Shown one piece after another: positions 1 through 12,900 of a stretch of 64,000 nt of DNA (positions within the stretch are counted from its first letter, which is position 1; every line of letters begins with the position of its first letter). Below the pieces are notes generated by a model. That model had not been told where the DNA came from and searched no databases. It worked only from the letters and a program-made list of their open reading frames with translations. The stretch lies in contig SMMW01000617.1 of NCBI GenBank assembly GCA_004794655.1, positions 17,016,501-17,080,500 on the forward strand, written 5' to 3'. This DNA is from Marisa cornuarietis. Taxonomy: Eukaryota > Mollusca > Gastropoda > Architaenioglossa > Ampullariidae. The position numbers and the translations under genes were made by a program.

Positions 1-377
1 TGTGTGATAAGAAATTATAATAAGGATGAATATATGTAATATTATATGACAGACCAATAAGTAGATTAATAGTCATGAAATTGATTCAAACATTATGACT
101 GATAAAAAGTCAGATATATTATGGATAATGAATAAATTAACCCAGTAATACTGATTCATAAACAATCAAACTATGTTGTACTCTGCTGATCCACACTTTT
201 TACAGACTTACAGACCTCACCACGTGACAACAGTTACTCTGTTCACAAGATACTGTACAGCTAGAAACAAGCTACAGACAAACAGTGAAGATTTTTAAAA
301 TGTTATTCCCTGGTTCTCTTTCATGAAGAATTACGACCAGAAAAAGTAAGCATTTGATGGCCTTGGAAATGCTCTTC

Positions 378-596
378 TCAGTGTATGCACGATCACAGAG
401 ACTGGCCTAACTAGCCCTGGGATAAAGTAAAACAAAGTCTGTGAACAGACAAGCATTGTCTCAGTGTATGCACAATCTTGACAGACGTGAACAGAGACTG
501 GCCCAGCTAACCCCAGTATAAAGAAATAAAAGGAAATGGTCTAGCTAACCCTGGGATAAAGTAAACAAAGTCTGTGAACTGACCAGCAGTGCCTCC
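378..596. repeat. Imperfect local duplication covering the exon 22 donor
   Basis: Three related stretches lie at 378-458, 459-540 and 541-596. The first two share CTCAGTGTATGCACRATC and ACAGAGACTGGCC. The first and third share CCTGGGATAAAGTAAA and CAAAGTCTGTGAAC. The third runs into the last bases of exon 22, so a decayed copy of its splice donor lies about 135 bp further left. Confidence 0.7.
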
Positions 597-907
597 TTCA
601 CCTCTGCATGCTGTTTGTCCTCTCTGTCTGCCTCTTCCTGTTTCCACTGCAGCAGGCGGCTTGCGTCATCTTTTTCCAACTCTTGGAGCTGCAGCAGCAG
701 CTGAGCATTCTCCTGTTTCTCCATCTCCCACTGCCTGTGAGCAGAACTTTCTTGTCGAAGCTTCTCTTCCCCTGCCTCCTCTGTAGGATCCATATGCAGA
801 ACTGTTTCCCCTTGTTCCCAATGGCCCTGATTATCTCTTTCCTCCATTTCTGCCTCTGTTTCATTTTCTTCTTCATCTTTTCCCTGTGTGGGCAGCTCCA
901 TGTATTT
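584..907 (-). CDS. Exon 22: start of the coiled-coil region, gene continues off the left edge
   Basis: The acceptor is TATCACCAG before AAATACATGG, phase 0. The 108 codons begin acidic (KDEEENETEAEMEERDNQ) and pass into heptad-like sequence with alternating Leu/Gln/Glu (ENAQLLLQLQELEKDDASR, then LLQWKQEEADREDKQHAEVK), a probable coiled coil. The donor is CTGCTG|GTCAGT at 584/583, again phase 0. Reading past it meets a stop after about 13 codons, so splicing on into sequence left of the window is the simpler reading. ANKRD26 relatives end in long coiled coils, which fits. The donor region is partly duplicated just to the left (see the repeat at 378-596). Confidence 0.75.
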
Positions 908-3900
908 CTGGTGATAAAATGTGTTAAAAAATGCATTAAATACAAAGCAAAGCCTTTCACACTGAAGAGTATATACTACAGACATTCTCATGGGGGTCAT
1001 GCCAAAATCATGACCTTCACTAAACTCAGGCTTAGAGTAATTCTACAATTTTAAGCTGTGTCATTTTCCTGCTCAATGCCTGTTTATTTTTTTATTCAAA
1101 TGGACAACTGAGATACATTCTAGCAGCTTCTCAAACAACTGTAACTGATACATGAAAGAATATGAGAATACATATACACATGTGAACTTAGACTAAAAAA
1201 CTGTCAGTGAAAAATTCAGGATACAAACCTGTGCTGGGCTAAACCCTGTCAGGTTGATGAGGTCATCATCTTCAATCTGGTGTTTCCACTTCTGACCACT
1301 TAAGTCTCCTTCTAATGGCTTTTGTTCCTGTCCCTGCTAATTGTCAACAAGATGATTTGTAAGATAAAGACAGGGACCAAGTCAAACACTAAGCAACACG
1401 GAGAAAAATAAAAAAGGTAAAACTTGTTCTCACATGTTTTCCAAACTTGTGAAAATAAAGTCTGTATTGAAGCCGAATAACAACTTTACAAAAGTATTAA
1501 AAATCAGTTCTGAAGAATATTAAAACCTGTTCGCTATCAGTTATCTGAGCAAAATCAGTTACATTCAAGTCATTCACATATAATCTTTTGAAGATGCTTT
1601 CTGATATACTCTCTGATTGCAAAAGTAAAGACATTTGAAAGATTCTTGACATGAATGTTTTTGACAGCTTGTACAATGGTAGCTTCTGGATACAATCAAG
1701 TGATAAAGAAACTCACCTTCACACGAATGCGCTCCAGCTCCCACTCACTGACTGCCTCAGTCTCATCCATTTCATCATCCGTGTCTGACATCCCTTCATG
1801 TGTCCGTACTTGCAACTGTTGCTTTTGCTGCTGCAGTGATGGTAGTGCAGCATCTATAGGAAGTGGAAGAGCAGCATCCGATGGTGGCAAATCCTCCTGC
1901 AACGTTGAAACCAAACAGGAAAAAAATCCTCAACAGTAAATTACAAATGCATCTATAGTTTGATCTAGATGTAATCACAAGATATAAACAGTGCTTTTAA
2001 AACATATTTATCTCCAAAACTCAGAACATTTACAAGACGATTACTGATGTTTTAGAAGTTAACACAAGGCAAATGCACAGATAAACACAAAATATCTCCC
2101 AAATAATGTTCCTATTGCTATCTGTCTCTTTCTTGTAAATTACCATTCATGCAGCATAACATTATACTCTTCAATATTTCAATCCTCGTGTCCTATAAGA
2201 AATAAAGTATAAGGTAAGTAGTCTACATAGAATTTATTCTGCTTTTGAATGAAGCAGTTTCATCATTAATTCTTGAGTAAACATTTTTCAAATTGCCTTA
2301 AGACAGCTGTTGGAGATGCTTGAGTCCTTCTGATATTGGCATTTCAGTGTATTTGGATAGCATTAAAATAAAAGCAAAACATTAATCTCACTTCAGAATC
2401 CCAGGATGACTGATCATCACCATCATCATCCCTGTCATCATCAAGCAATGTTTCTCTGGCTAAAACATGTTTTGTTACACTTGAGGCTGCATTGCTTGTG
2501 ATGGCGACATCATGAGCTGTTGCAGTGCCCAGTGGCTGGTTTGAGATCGATACTTGTGACTTCACAATGTTAGGCACAGAGGGGGTGCCATGGACAACTG
2601 CTGTAATTGCTGCTTCTGCCTCATCCTCTTCACTCAAAATAGTATCGTCAGCTGCTCTCTAAAACAAAAAAACACTCAGATAGTACAGATGCTTATGTAA
2701 CCTAAATATAAACATACAAAACAAAAGCAAACTTATCATTGTAAAGAAAGTAACACAAATAATTTGCATTCAAGAAAAAAGAAAATATAGGTTCCAAAAG
2801 TTATCAGCAACCTTAACGATGCTGCTGCCAAAAAAAGTGGAAAACTATGTTTCAGTACATTAGACTAAGGAAAATTCAATGCATGTAGAATACAGCACCT
2901 GTTGTGCAAGAAGGCCATGATTTTCTCTGGGAGTCATGGTCTCTACTGTGGTATCCCAGTCACTATCCTGTAATGATACATACTATTGCTACAAACATAT
3001 CAAGAGAATGTGTCAAGCACAAATAAAGCTCAACTAAATCTGATGAGTACCTTTCTTGTTTGCAAGGCAACATTAAAAATTTGCCTTTTTGGGGGGCTAA
3101 AAACAGTGCTCTGTGTGGTGTAAGTGTGTGTGCATATGCATGTATGTGTATCACCTTTAAATGTTTTGAAATCAATGCTTTAAGTCTCGTCCACTTTTGT
3201 TAAATTTATAGCAACAGATTACTTTACAGGATGTATATATATATATATATGAGGTATGTGTTTGAAAAGTAACAGGACTGGTATCTCAAACAAATTATTT
3301 CAATTCCAAATGACAAACGGCATCGTTTACCCTTCAAGTCTAATGCACTTTTCCACTTTGACTTACTCTGCTGCTTCCGTCATTGGTCCTACCTCTCCAA
3401 ATTCACTCTCACCTATATGTCCGCATGACTTCTTCACTCATCTTTTGACATTTTCGGGTCCCACTAGCTAAGACAGAAGTCTTTCTCCTACCAACCCCCA
3501 TCAACCTGGAATGGATTACCCATCAGCCTTTGTCACTCTGATTCTCTTACCACCTTTAAGTCTAAACGTAAGACGCATCTTTTCAGAACAGCGACCTCTC
3601 TGTTCGCCTGATCTTGCTTCATGTCACATTTTTCTTTTGCCTAAGCTCTAGGGGATCATCAAGGGGACCCGGTTTGAAGGGGTGGAGGCCACCAAAAGGG
3701 TCATAATGATGGAGCTGGGGCACACCAGACAAATTCTTCCAACAAAGCAGAGAAGCATGGTTGAGAAGGATGGAAAAGTACATTTGACTCAAGAGAGATT
3801 ACTCTGAATGTAAAACTCTGTAAGTTTGCTGCTTGGAATTGTCCTATTACTTTTCAGACACACCTCGTGTGTGTAAATATAAATATGCAAGTTGGGGTTT

Positions 3901-6900
3901 TTTTTGGTAAAAGCATAGCAATATTCCTGCCGCTCAATATTTACAATGCCTGTCAGAGTGTTCTAAACCATGAGGTAAAAACCTAAATGTACGACTGTTA
4001 TTAAAAATAAAAACTAGGAATCTTTCACATGCTAACCAACATTAACAACTCATATATCTGAAGTTGACAAAACACTTCTGAAAAATGTAGTGCATTTATA
4101 AAGTGTCACACTGAAACCAGAAGATGGATAGCACATTTACTGTGACAAAAAAGGCTTCATCAAAAATTGTTTTAAATTAAAAATATACAAATGAAAATAG
4201 AAGCAGACAGCAACAAGAAATGGTGAATAAAAAAAGTACATGACTAGGAGCGGAAGCTTGCAGAAATATTCTCACACAATAATTTACATACTTGCTTTGT
4301 GACTTGTCTGTAAGCAAGCCCAGCATTCAGTCTTGGGGTCACTGCTTCGAATGCGGAATCCCAGTCACTGTCCTAAAATCAATGGCAGTTTTGACCAAAA
4401 TTCAGGCAAAATAGGGCTGCCCTCTCAGTCTAGCTTACAATAATTATCAAGTGTGTCATAATAATTCGCTCGAGCCATTTGTATCCCTTACAATGAAAGT
4501 TCTAAGTACAGCAACACTTAAGAACATTGAAAAAAAGAGACTAAACTTAAATGCAGAACACTTCACTCAAAGATTTGTTTTCTCTTTAAGAAACAAATTC
4601 TTAGACAATATTGTAGGGAGGTGACAGCTGTGACTGGTGAGGGTGATGACAGCAATGAGAGTGGTAACAGCACTGATGCAAGCATCTGTTGGTATGGTAG
4701 TGGCTTATTGTATAGATTATACAGTAGACATGTTCTTTTTTTTTTTTACTTCTATCATACTTTTCATGGACTAACATTCATTGAGAAAATAAATCATCAT
4801 TATAACTGCTTTGGGACTGAAGAATTACAATGTGTTATATGCACCAAAGAAACTCCCAACACTTACACAAAAGATTTTCAAGCCCTCATATGGGTGCAAG
4901 CAAACACTTGCACACTTGTGCATGCACACACACACACACATGTTCATCAGTCCTATACAAGTCTGTAAAATAAAAACTTGCCTCTCTAGGTGTTTGCTTG
5001 ACAAGAGGTTGAATCACCATCTCTTCTATATCACTCTCCCATTCCGACACCTAGAAAACAACCCACTTTAATGGTTAGAACCTTTTTTTTTGACAGCTTC
5101 AGGAAAATATTTAATTTCCACAAAACACTATCTGTTCCTTTCAGTGTACATGAAGCTTTTCCTTAAAATGAGCTCAACAACTTTTCTTACTTTGCCAAGT
5201 TTGGGCTGTGGAGAAGTGGGCAATGGTGGAGGGATATCTTCTGCTGTTGCTGAATCCCAGTCAGTGTGATCAACCAGCTAAACACGTAAAATTTTTAAAA
5301 AATAGCAATAATGTATGCAGGATTCAAAGAAGGGTATGGTATAGAAGGGGGAAATCTACAAGCATACCAAAAGTGTTTTTCAACTAGAATGTTGGAAATA
5401 GAAAAACATAACATAACCAAGGGAGAGAGTCAAAGAATTTCAAATACTGGTGTGTAACCCACAACTGAAAATAAAGGACACCATATTTTTCACGCCTTTA
5501 CAGGAGCTCTAAAATAAATTAGTGTATGCTAAGTGAAGATGCCTGCTTTCTGCGTAGTTACAGCAGTCTGGAAATATAAGCAGGATTAAGGCAGTGGTAA
5601 CAGTCTGCATTTGGGTAGTTAGTGTTTATGTATGTTCTACATGATTAAGGGCTTTGACCTTACGTTAACTATAGATGTGGAAACTAAACATTATTACATC
5701 AATCACTCCTTCTAGTGTCTTTATTTTATTTATGATATTGATAGTTTTGTTTTTAGATATTATTTTCTAGATATTATTAGATATTTAGATTGCAGATATT
5801 TCTTCTTTTGGTTGGCCCCACTTTGCTGGATTAAGAGGGACAATACACATTACAGTCCTTCCCCCAGATAGGAGCATGACAGAACTGTAATACAGTTACT
5901 GGATTTACTAGCACCAGTACTATGTAGTGTCTTTATGTCAAGAGACTGATAACAAGCATCATACCTCCTTGACTTGATTTGCTAGCACTAGTACTATGGA
6001 GCATCCTGTCATGAGATTGATAATAAACATTATACCTCTGTGGCTTGATAAGGACCATTCTAGATATCATACCTCTTGGTTAGCAGTGGTTTGCTTCAGG
6101 GGTCTTTCATCATCCTCATCCTGATTGTTTGGCTGCATACAAAATGAAAATTAACAAACCAAAGACTTGTATTAGGAAAGTCCTTTTCCTCAGTTACATG
6201 CTCTCTTTCACACACACATGCACACACAGAATAAGACAAAAATTCAACATCTTCTTTTGCCTTATTAGTTAATTTGTCTCTGCCACCACCTTCAACTGAT
6301 AAACGAATGTCATTCAAATTATACACATGCAAGTCTTGGTACTGATCACCCTTGCTACAAAAGCATTTGGTCATACTTTTTTGCATCTTGTTTAAACTGA
6401 TGAATTTTAAATATATTCTCTCACAAACTATCTGTTCATTTAGATTCTAAATTGAAGAAAACTAGAAATAAAATAAGAACAGAACAATAATAAATCAAAG
6501 TCACCAACTACAAAAGATTTTTTTAAATAAATGAAACAAAATAAGAAAGCAGAATATTGCTACCTTGCTCCACCTTTTCAAAATCCCAGGCCTAGGAGTT
6601 AAATCTGATTTCACGGTAGAGTCCCAGTCACTGTCTGAAACCACTGCAGCTGAGGAAACTACACGTGAAGACACTGCAGCCTGAAGATCCCCAGGTTGGG
6701 GTTCAGAGACTTCGCTCATGTCACTGACATCATCAGCATCTCCTAATCCAAGCTCTTCCATGAACTCTGTATCCATCATGGGAGATGATAACAGCATATT
6801 GAGGAGGCAAAGAAGCATAGCATAAACCTATGCAAGGCACTCATGCATGTCCTTCCAACTACAATACAGCAAGAGCATGTTTGCATCTAATTCCTGCTAC

Positions 6901-9900
6901 CTTTAACTAAATTAAAATTGGACTGAACATGCTGCACGTTTATGAGTGAATATGCTTAAAGGTGTAACGCACCACATTGTAAAAGAAATATACAGTCCTC
7001 ACAACTATTTATTTCTGGGTGCTGGAAAAGGTTAGAGCCTAAGTGTTCAATAACAATAAACCAGAATGTATCAGCTTCTCTTGAAATATTTGTCCCAAGA
7101 TAAGATTAGGGAATACGATTTTAAAGATTTTGTATTAGCAAATATTAGACAGAACCCCTACTAGGTCTACAATTTTCTAAGGTCAAATGCACTTGCTTAA
7201 TTATCACAATGTTCTTAAACTTGTATCCTAATTATTACTCTCCATTAGTACAAAAATCTGCTTATAACTTTTTTTCAAATGCATGGGGATGATTCTAATG
7301 TAAGCTTGATTTCAAATGTTTGGAAAATGGCACACACTATAATGGATACAAATTAAATAGTATGTGATTACTTTTATATAACTTTTTCCATACAAATAAA
7401 TTTGTGAATAACAAGATATATTATAAGCAAATAGGAAAACTGCAAAAATCACAATGCCACATATAATAAATCCATAAATGTGTGTTGGCTGTGTATTGTA
7501 ATATAATTCACTCACAAGGAATTTGAAAAAAAATATTTTAAGTAAAACTGCTTTTGTGCAAGCTCTGAGATAGTAACTAAATGCCTTGATTACAAAGCAA
7601 CATTTACTTCTCAAAGTTAGCCCTGTCCGTTCTAAAACTATCTTCTAACTTTACAATATCCTCTTATTTTGGTATATTTATGATAAGATTATAATAATAA
7701 AAATGCTTCAATCCTCATCGAAGCTAAGACAATAGGAAAGGACATTTTCTCAAATGAGTGCTTGGTGTGAAGAGTTATTCAGAAGGCTGGAGTGGATGAC
7801 AAAGATGGATGTGAAGAGTAAAAAGGGAAAACAGATGTAGACAGTAAATATATAGTAGTATGGGGTATGGCACGCACAGACACAGGTACACACACGCATT
7901 GCACACACACACACACAGGGATAGAAAGGTAGGTGACATACCTTGTGACCGAAAGAAAGTGGGAGGGGGTTGGGGAAAACCACTGGCCGAATGGCGACCC
8001 AGCCGAAGGAGAGCGGAAGGGGGTCGCCTAGTAACAAGGACAGGGCTTCTGGAAAAGTCGGGTGTGAGGGGAATAAGAGGGTGAGAGAGCGAGGAGAGAA
8101 GAGAGTTGAACGGAGAGAAGAGAGGTGGTCGCATCGCCCCACCAAGTTGTTAGAGCTTTCGCCTAGTCAGACCTATCCTCTGACACAATAGTAAACCGGA
8201 CTCAACCCACGACGGTGTTGTGTTATCATTGTGGTGAGACTGAGAGAGCGAACCTCATCCCACCCTGTTACAAATACACAAACACACAATAATTGTTGAA
8301 AAGATTGAATAGCATACAGTACTGCACAATTCCCTCTGTATGGTGTCTTTCAGATACATAAGTGAATCATCACAATAGATTCTTGCAAAAAGGTGCTATG
8401 GTAGCATTAAAAATACTGAAGCAGAAACTGTCAAGAATTTGTAATCAAAAAGCAGTCACTGGATGATGATTGTGGTATAAAAGTTATTAATCTGAAAAAT
8501 TCAGCTAGCTGTAAACAAACAATATGGTTATTATAAAAAGAAACAGATGACAATAGATTTGTGCTGCCAATCAGAGGTATGCTGAGATTCCAGTATAGTT
8601 ATAGCTGCTGGCTGGCTTAAAAATTTATTGTACAGTCGGGGAAGAGTGATTATCCCCCACTGGCAGGATTACTCTAATTAAAGAACCATGAAGTGCAACC
8701 CCCCCCCCCCGTGCATTTTTGTGTTCACACATGCATGTACAGTTTATCAAAGCACATCCAATGCACTTTGAAGATGTACACACACAAATGCATGCATGTA
8801 CATGCACATAAAGGAGTCTGTGCATTTTTCATGCCTTGTTTGTGTAATGTCTCTTCTGTATGAATTCACACATTGGTTTTAAGGCTGAACAATGCAGACT
8901 TTCAATCATGTGAGTTCTGTATCTGAATCATGTATGTTTGGTCAAAGCCATAGCTGTGCACATAGCTGCATGCAAATTTTTGAATACAAAAACTTTGTTT
9001 TGCTTAAACTTGCCAAGTTTCAGTATTCTGTTGAAAGCTGTCAAGTTCTGTCCCCAGAAAAAAGTGGTACAGCAATAAATAGTACGAAAAAAAGTTAAAG
9101 ATAACTTTAAACAATCTCCCCCTCCTCTCCGAATAACCATCATACTGTATTTAAATAAAACTTCTTGCACATTTTTAACCAGCTTTCTAAATCCTACTAT
9201 TTATTTTTTATGTGCATGAAGATGTAAGTGTTGCAAATTAAATAAGATGCAAACAATACAAAAAAAAAGAAAAAAACAAAACACGAAGCTTAAAACTATG
9301 CAGTAACGGCAGAAAGCATTGTATATAAAAAAAGGGAAAATTTCTAAGAGAATGCACACTTTCTACTATTACCTTCTTTCACATGACCTGAATTGTCGGT
9401 TGAAACAAACAAAAGACAAATGTCATGCAATGAACTCTAAACAATTACCTACATGACAATCTACATACTGTACTGAGAAGACATTTTCAGTGTCTATTAT
9501 ATAAAATGACATAAGCTGAAATCATGAAACGCATTCTTGTTTAAATGGACGCTTTTTTCTAGAATATGCTAAAGGAAGGGAGTAGGGAAACTGGCAGCCA
9601 GTTACTTTTTGACAGATAATTTTTCTTTTCCCTATACTTTCTTAAGGGGCAAGAGAACACAAAATGTAGGTTGAGCTTAAATGTGGCTATTGACACTCAA
9701 AATCCCTTCCACTCAAAAGAATAGTTTAAGTAACTTTAAGTGAATGATTCTTTTTGCAACCCAAAATTTTGAGCAGAAGTAATTTAAGCAGAAGTATCTA
9801 TCACTTAGGTCAAACTTGTTAGCCAACCCACCTTTCCCTTTAAGTTTCTAAGACAAGACAGCATGCAACATATGAGACGTGACAGGATGTCAGAGTGAAT

Positions 9901-12900
9901 GCCAAACAAAATGGAGATTAAAAATAAGATCTACAAACCTCTCTGTTTCTCTGGTGACAAATGATAGGCGGGAGGAGGAATTCCTGCTGGTGTTGAAGGA
10001 AAGTACGGCTCACCTGCTGCAGCTAAATCTGAGTGCTGTTATGAAAACACCTTAATATCAATAATTTGATTTCCAGCCAAAAATTATTGATAAATGTCAG
10101 CAAGAATCAGAAAAGCATTTTAATCATTTAGTTATAAGGAACTGATTGAAATGTCAATGCCAGAAATCAGTTGATGTGTAGTGTAGCACTCTAGAAGTGT
10201 ACTAGTTAATTTTAATGTTTGTAGAGGTCGGACGGCCACCACCCTGTCCCTTTTCTCACGCTGGTTTGCGTAACAGCCAGCCCGGACCTGTCCCTGGCCT
10301 GTAACTGTCCTTGCGTGTCGCAAGGTCGCCTGACCCACTTATGAAGGCCCTGACCAGACTGTGAACCGTTGGGACGGTCGCACTTGTACCTATAGTAAAC
10401 TGTGGTCGTCTGGCCTTGGACTCTGGGAGTGGGTCGGGGAACAATGGCCGCGATGGTTCAGGGACAAGTCGAAGCTGTGTAACCAGACGATGGGGAGAGA
10501 AAGGGATGGGTTCTGGAAGGTTCGAGGGAGGAGGGTTAAATAGTGGAGTTTAGAAGTTGTCGGGGCTTTTTTGTAACTAGAAGTGAGAGAGGAGAGATGG
10601 CAGGGCCAGCCGCTGAGTGACATGAAATAAAATCTACAGTATGCGGCAAAATTCGATCTTGTGTGTTCTTGAGCAACAGCTAGCCCACCCCTTATGTAGC
10701 CATCAGGTACAGACGGGTTGGTTACATGTAGTATATCTCCAAAATTACCTTTTATTTTAGCTATAGTGAAAAAATATACATTTTCATAAATACCTATCAT
10801 GTTGCTTTGTGAAAAGCAAAAATAATAAATCATTGAAATCAAAAGATTTTTTTTACAGACAAAAAAGGCGAAAAGAGGAAATAAAGGCTCTCATTGCACA
10901 CATGACAGAGAACAAGGACCAGTGGTGTATGCAAAGAATGCTATAAGAGCTCTTACATGACCAGGATTAGTTGCCTCATCATCTGATTCTTCTTCAGAGT
11001 CCATGTTCATCTAAAATAAATACAAAAATATTGAGCATTATCAACACTGTCATTTCCTGATCCAGATTTGTTAGTAATTGCTATCAGATTTGGCTAATGC
11101 CACTTGACTGAGTAAGGATCAAACCAATACTGTAGTATGCACTCTGCTTACTACTTTATTGGTGAGATTTTAACACATTCACAGTGTCATGTATAAATAC
11201 CTGATGCCTTCAGCAACTAGATATAACAGGCTGCACATGCGTGTCTGCCATATTCAATATTTTTCACAAGAGTAAAGATGGAGAGTGACATTTTTCACCA
11301 TTTTGGAGGCTATATAAAAATATATTTTGGACATAATGAATTATGTTTATTCACTTCTACATGATGTCTGACTATAAGAATCCACTGCCTGCAGCACCAG
11401 ATATTGCAGTGATCATCCTTTAACACAGAAACAGGAAGATCATTTATCCAAAATGGAAATACCATGGGATATGGTTAATTTCATTTTGCTGTTTCATGAT
11501 GGATTGAGGCAGCAAATACCTACCTGAGTTTTGATTGGTCCTCCTTTCATGTTTTTTTGTTTTATTTACAATTTTTGTGTGTGTGGAAAATGTTTAAAAT
11601 TTTTGTGTATTTGGGTACCAGCATGAAGGTCAAGGGCAAACAGCTAATGAATCAGACAGTACACTAAATCAGTATTTTCCAGCAATATACCAAAATAAAT
11701 TCCATCCCAGTACCCTGGAATGTGTTTAAAAACTCACAATATCATGGACTTGAGATAATTCCTTATCCCTCTTGAACGAGACAGACTTGCGAGGTGTAAG
11801 CGGTGAGTCGTCAGCACCCCATGTCTTCCCATCAGGAGTGGATTCAGTCAGCACAGATTTGGAGGTATTCAGTCTGGACTGAGTTTCTGTTACTGCTTTT
11901 TCAGTGACTGCTCTTTTGACACCTTTTTCCTTTGAAATCTTCTGGGACTCTATAATGACAGCCACACAATCACAGATAAAGCACTTTTCCTGGACATGAT
12001 ATCTGTTAAAGATATTTAACATAATCTCTGAAAACTTAATCATCTTCTTCTACAATCTGGCTTCACCAGTTCTTACTTACATAATGTATATACTTATTGG
12101 TCCTATTCTTGTTTAATAGTTTAGTAGTATCTTATGCCCATTTAATGTCTCTCTACTGGGTATTTACCATGAGATTACAGGCCACAGAAATGGTAGGTTA
12201 TGTTGGAATGTTTACCAAAAAAAAAATGCATAAAATCTTTTTTCAAAAGAAAATAAAAATAGTGATTTAATAATCCCATCTCAAAGAATTTCATCCAGGA
12301 ATTTATTGCCTTATTGTTTTTTTACTATGTTGCAGAGAACAAGATTATGGCAGCATATTTTTATCAGGTATAAGCAAAGCCACAATCATCGCAAATTGTT
12401 ATATCCCCTGGTAAAAGTACCTGTGTCATCACTCTCTGAATGCTGGTAACCAACAAGTTTAGCCAGATTGATCTTAGATGTTTCTGACTGTAAACAGAAA
12501 CAAATGATCAAGAGACATCCTGTAATAGACTGGGTAAAAAAACTGATATTTCATCGTTATTTTTAATCAATCAGTGACATAATAATAATAATGATGACTT
12601 ATACAGCACATTTCTCCACAAACAACAGAGCTCAATGATGCACTGAAGCTGACAATATTTGTCAATTATGTTCAAAGTCTGCACAATGCGTTAGGATATT
12701 TAGAAAATGTATGAAGGTATATTGCAGCTGTCCTTCCAGCTGCGACTGCCACAAATTAACAACACTCTTCAGTTCCAAGTGCGGTGGATCAGACGGTTAT
12801 AGCTCTTGAAGATATGATGTCAGAGGTAAAGAGCATGATAATGTTAATACATAATTTTTTACCTGCCACTGGTTGATGATAACCTTCCTCCCACTCTAAG

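Noticed and set aside
608..1054. Forward-strand open frame of 148 codons rich in Phe/Leu/Cys
   Set aside because: It is the antisense shadow of the acidic coiled-coil exon 22 on the reverse strand.
7750..8145. Reverse-strand 131-codon open frame, Ser/Pro/Phe-rich
   Set aside because: It is low-complexity translation of the AG-rich inserted block and a CA microsatellite.
10390..10842. Reverse-strand 150-codon open frame
   Set aside because: It runs across the LTR-like GC-rich block and has no recognisable protein features.
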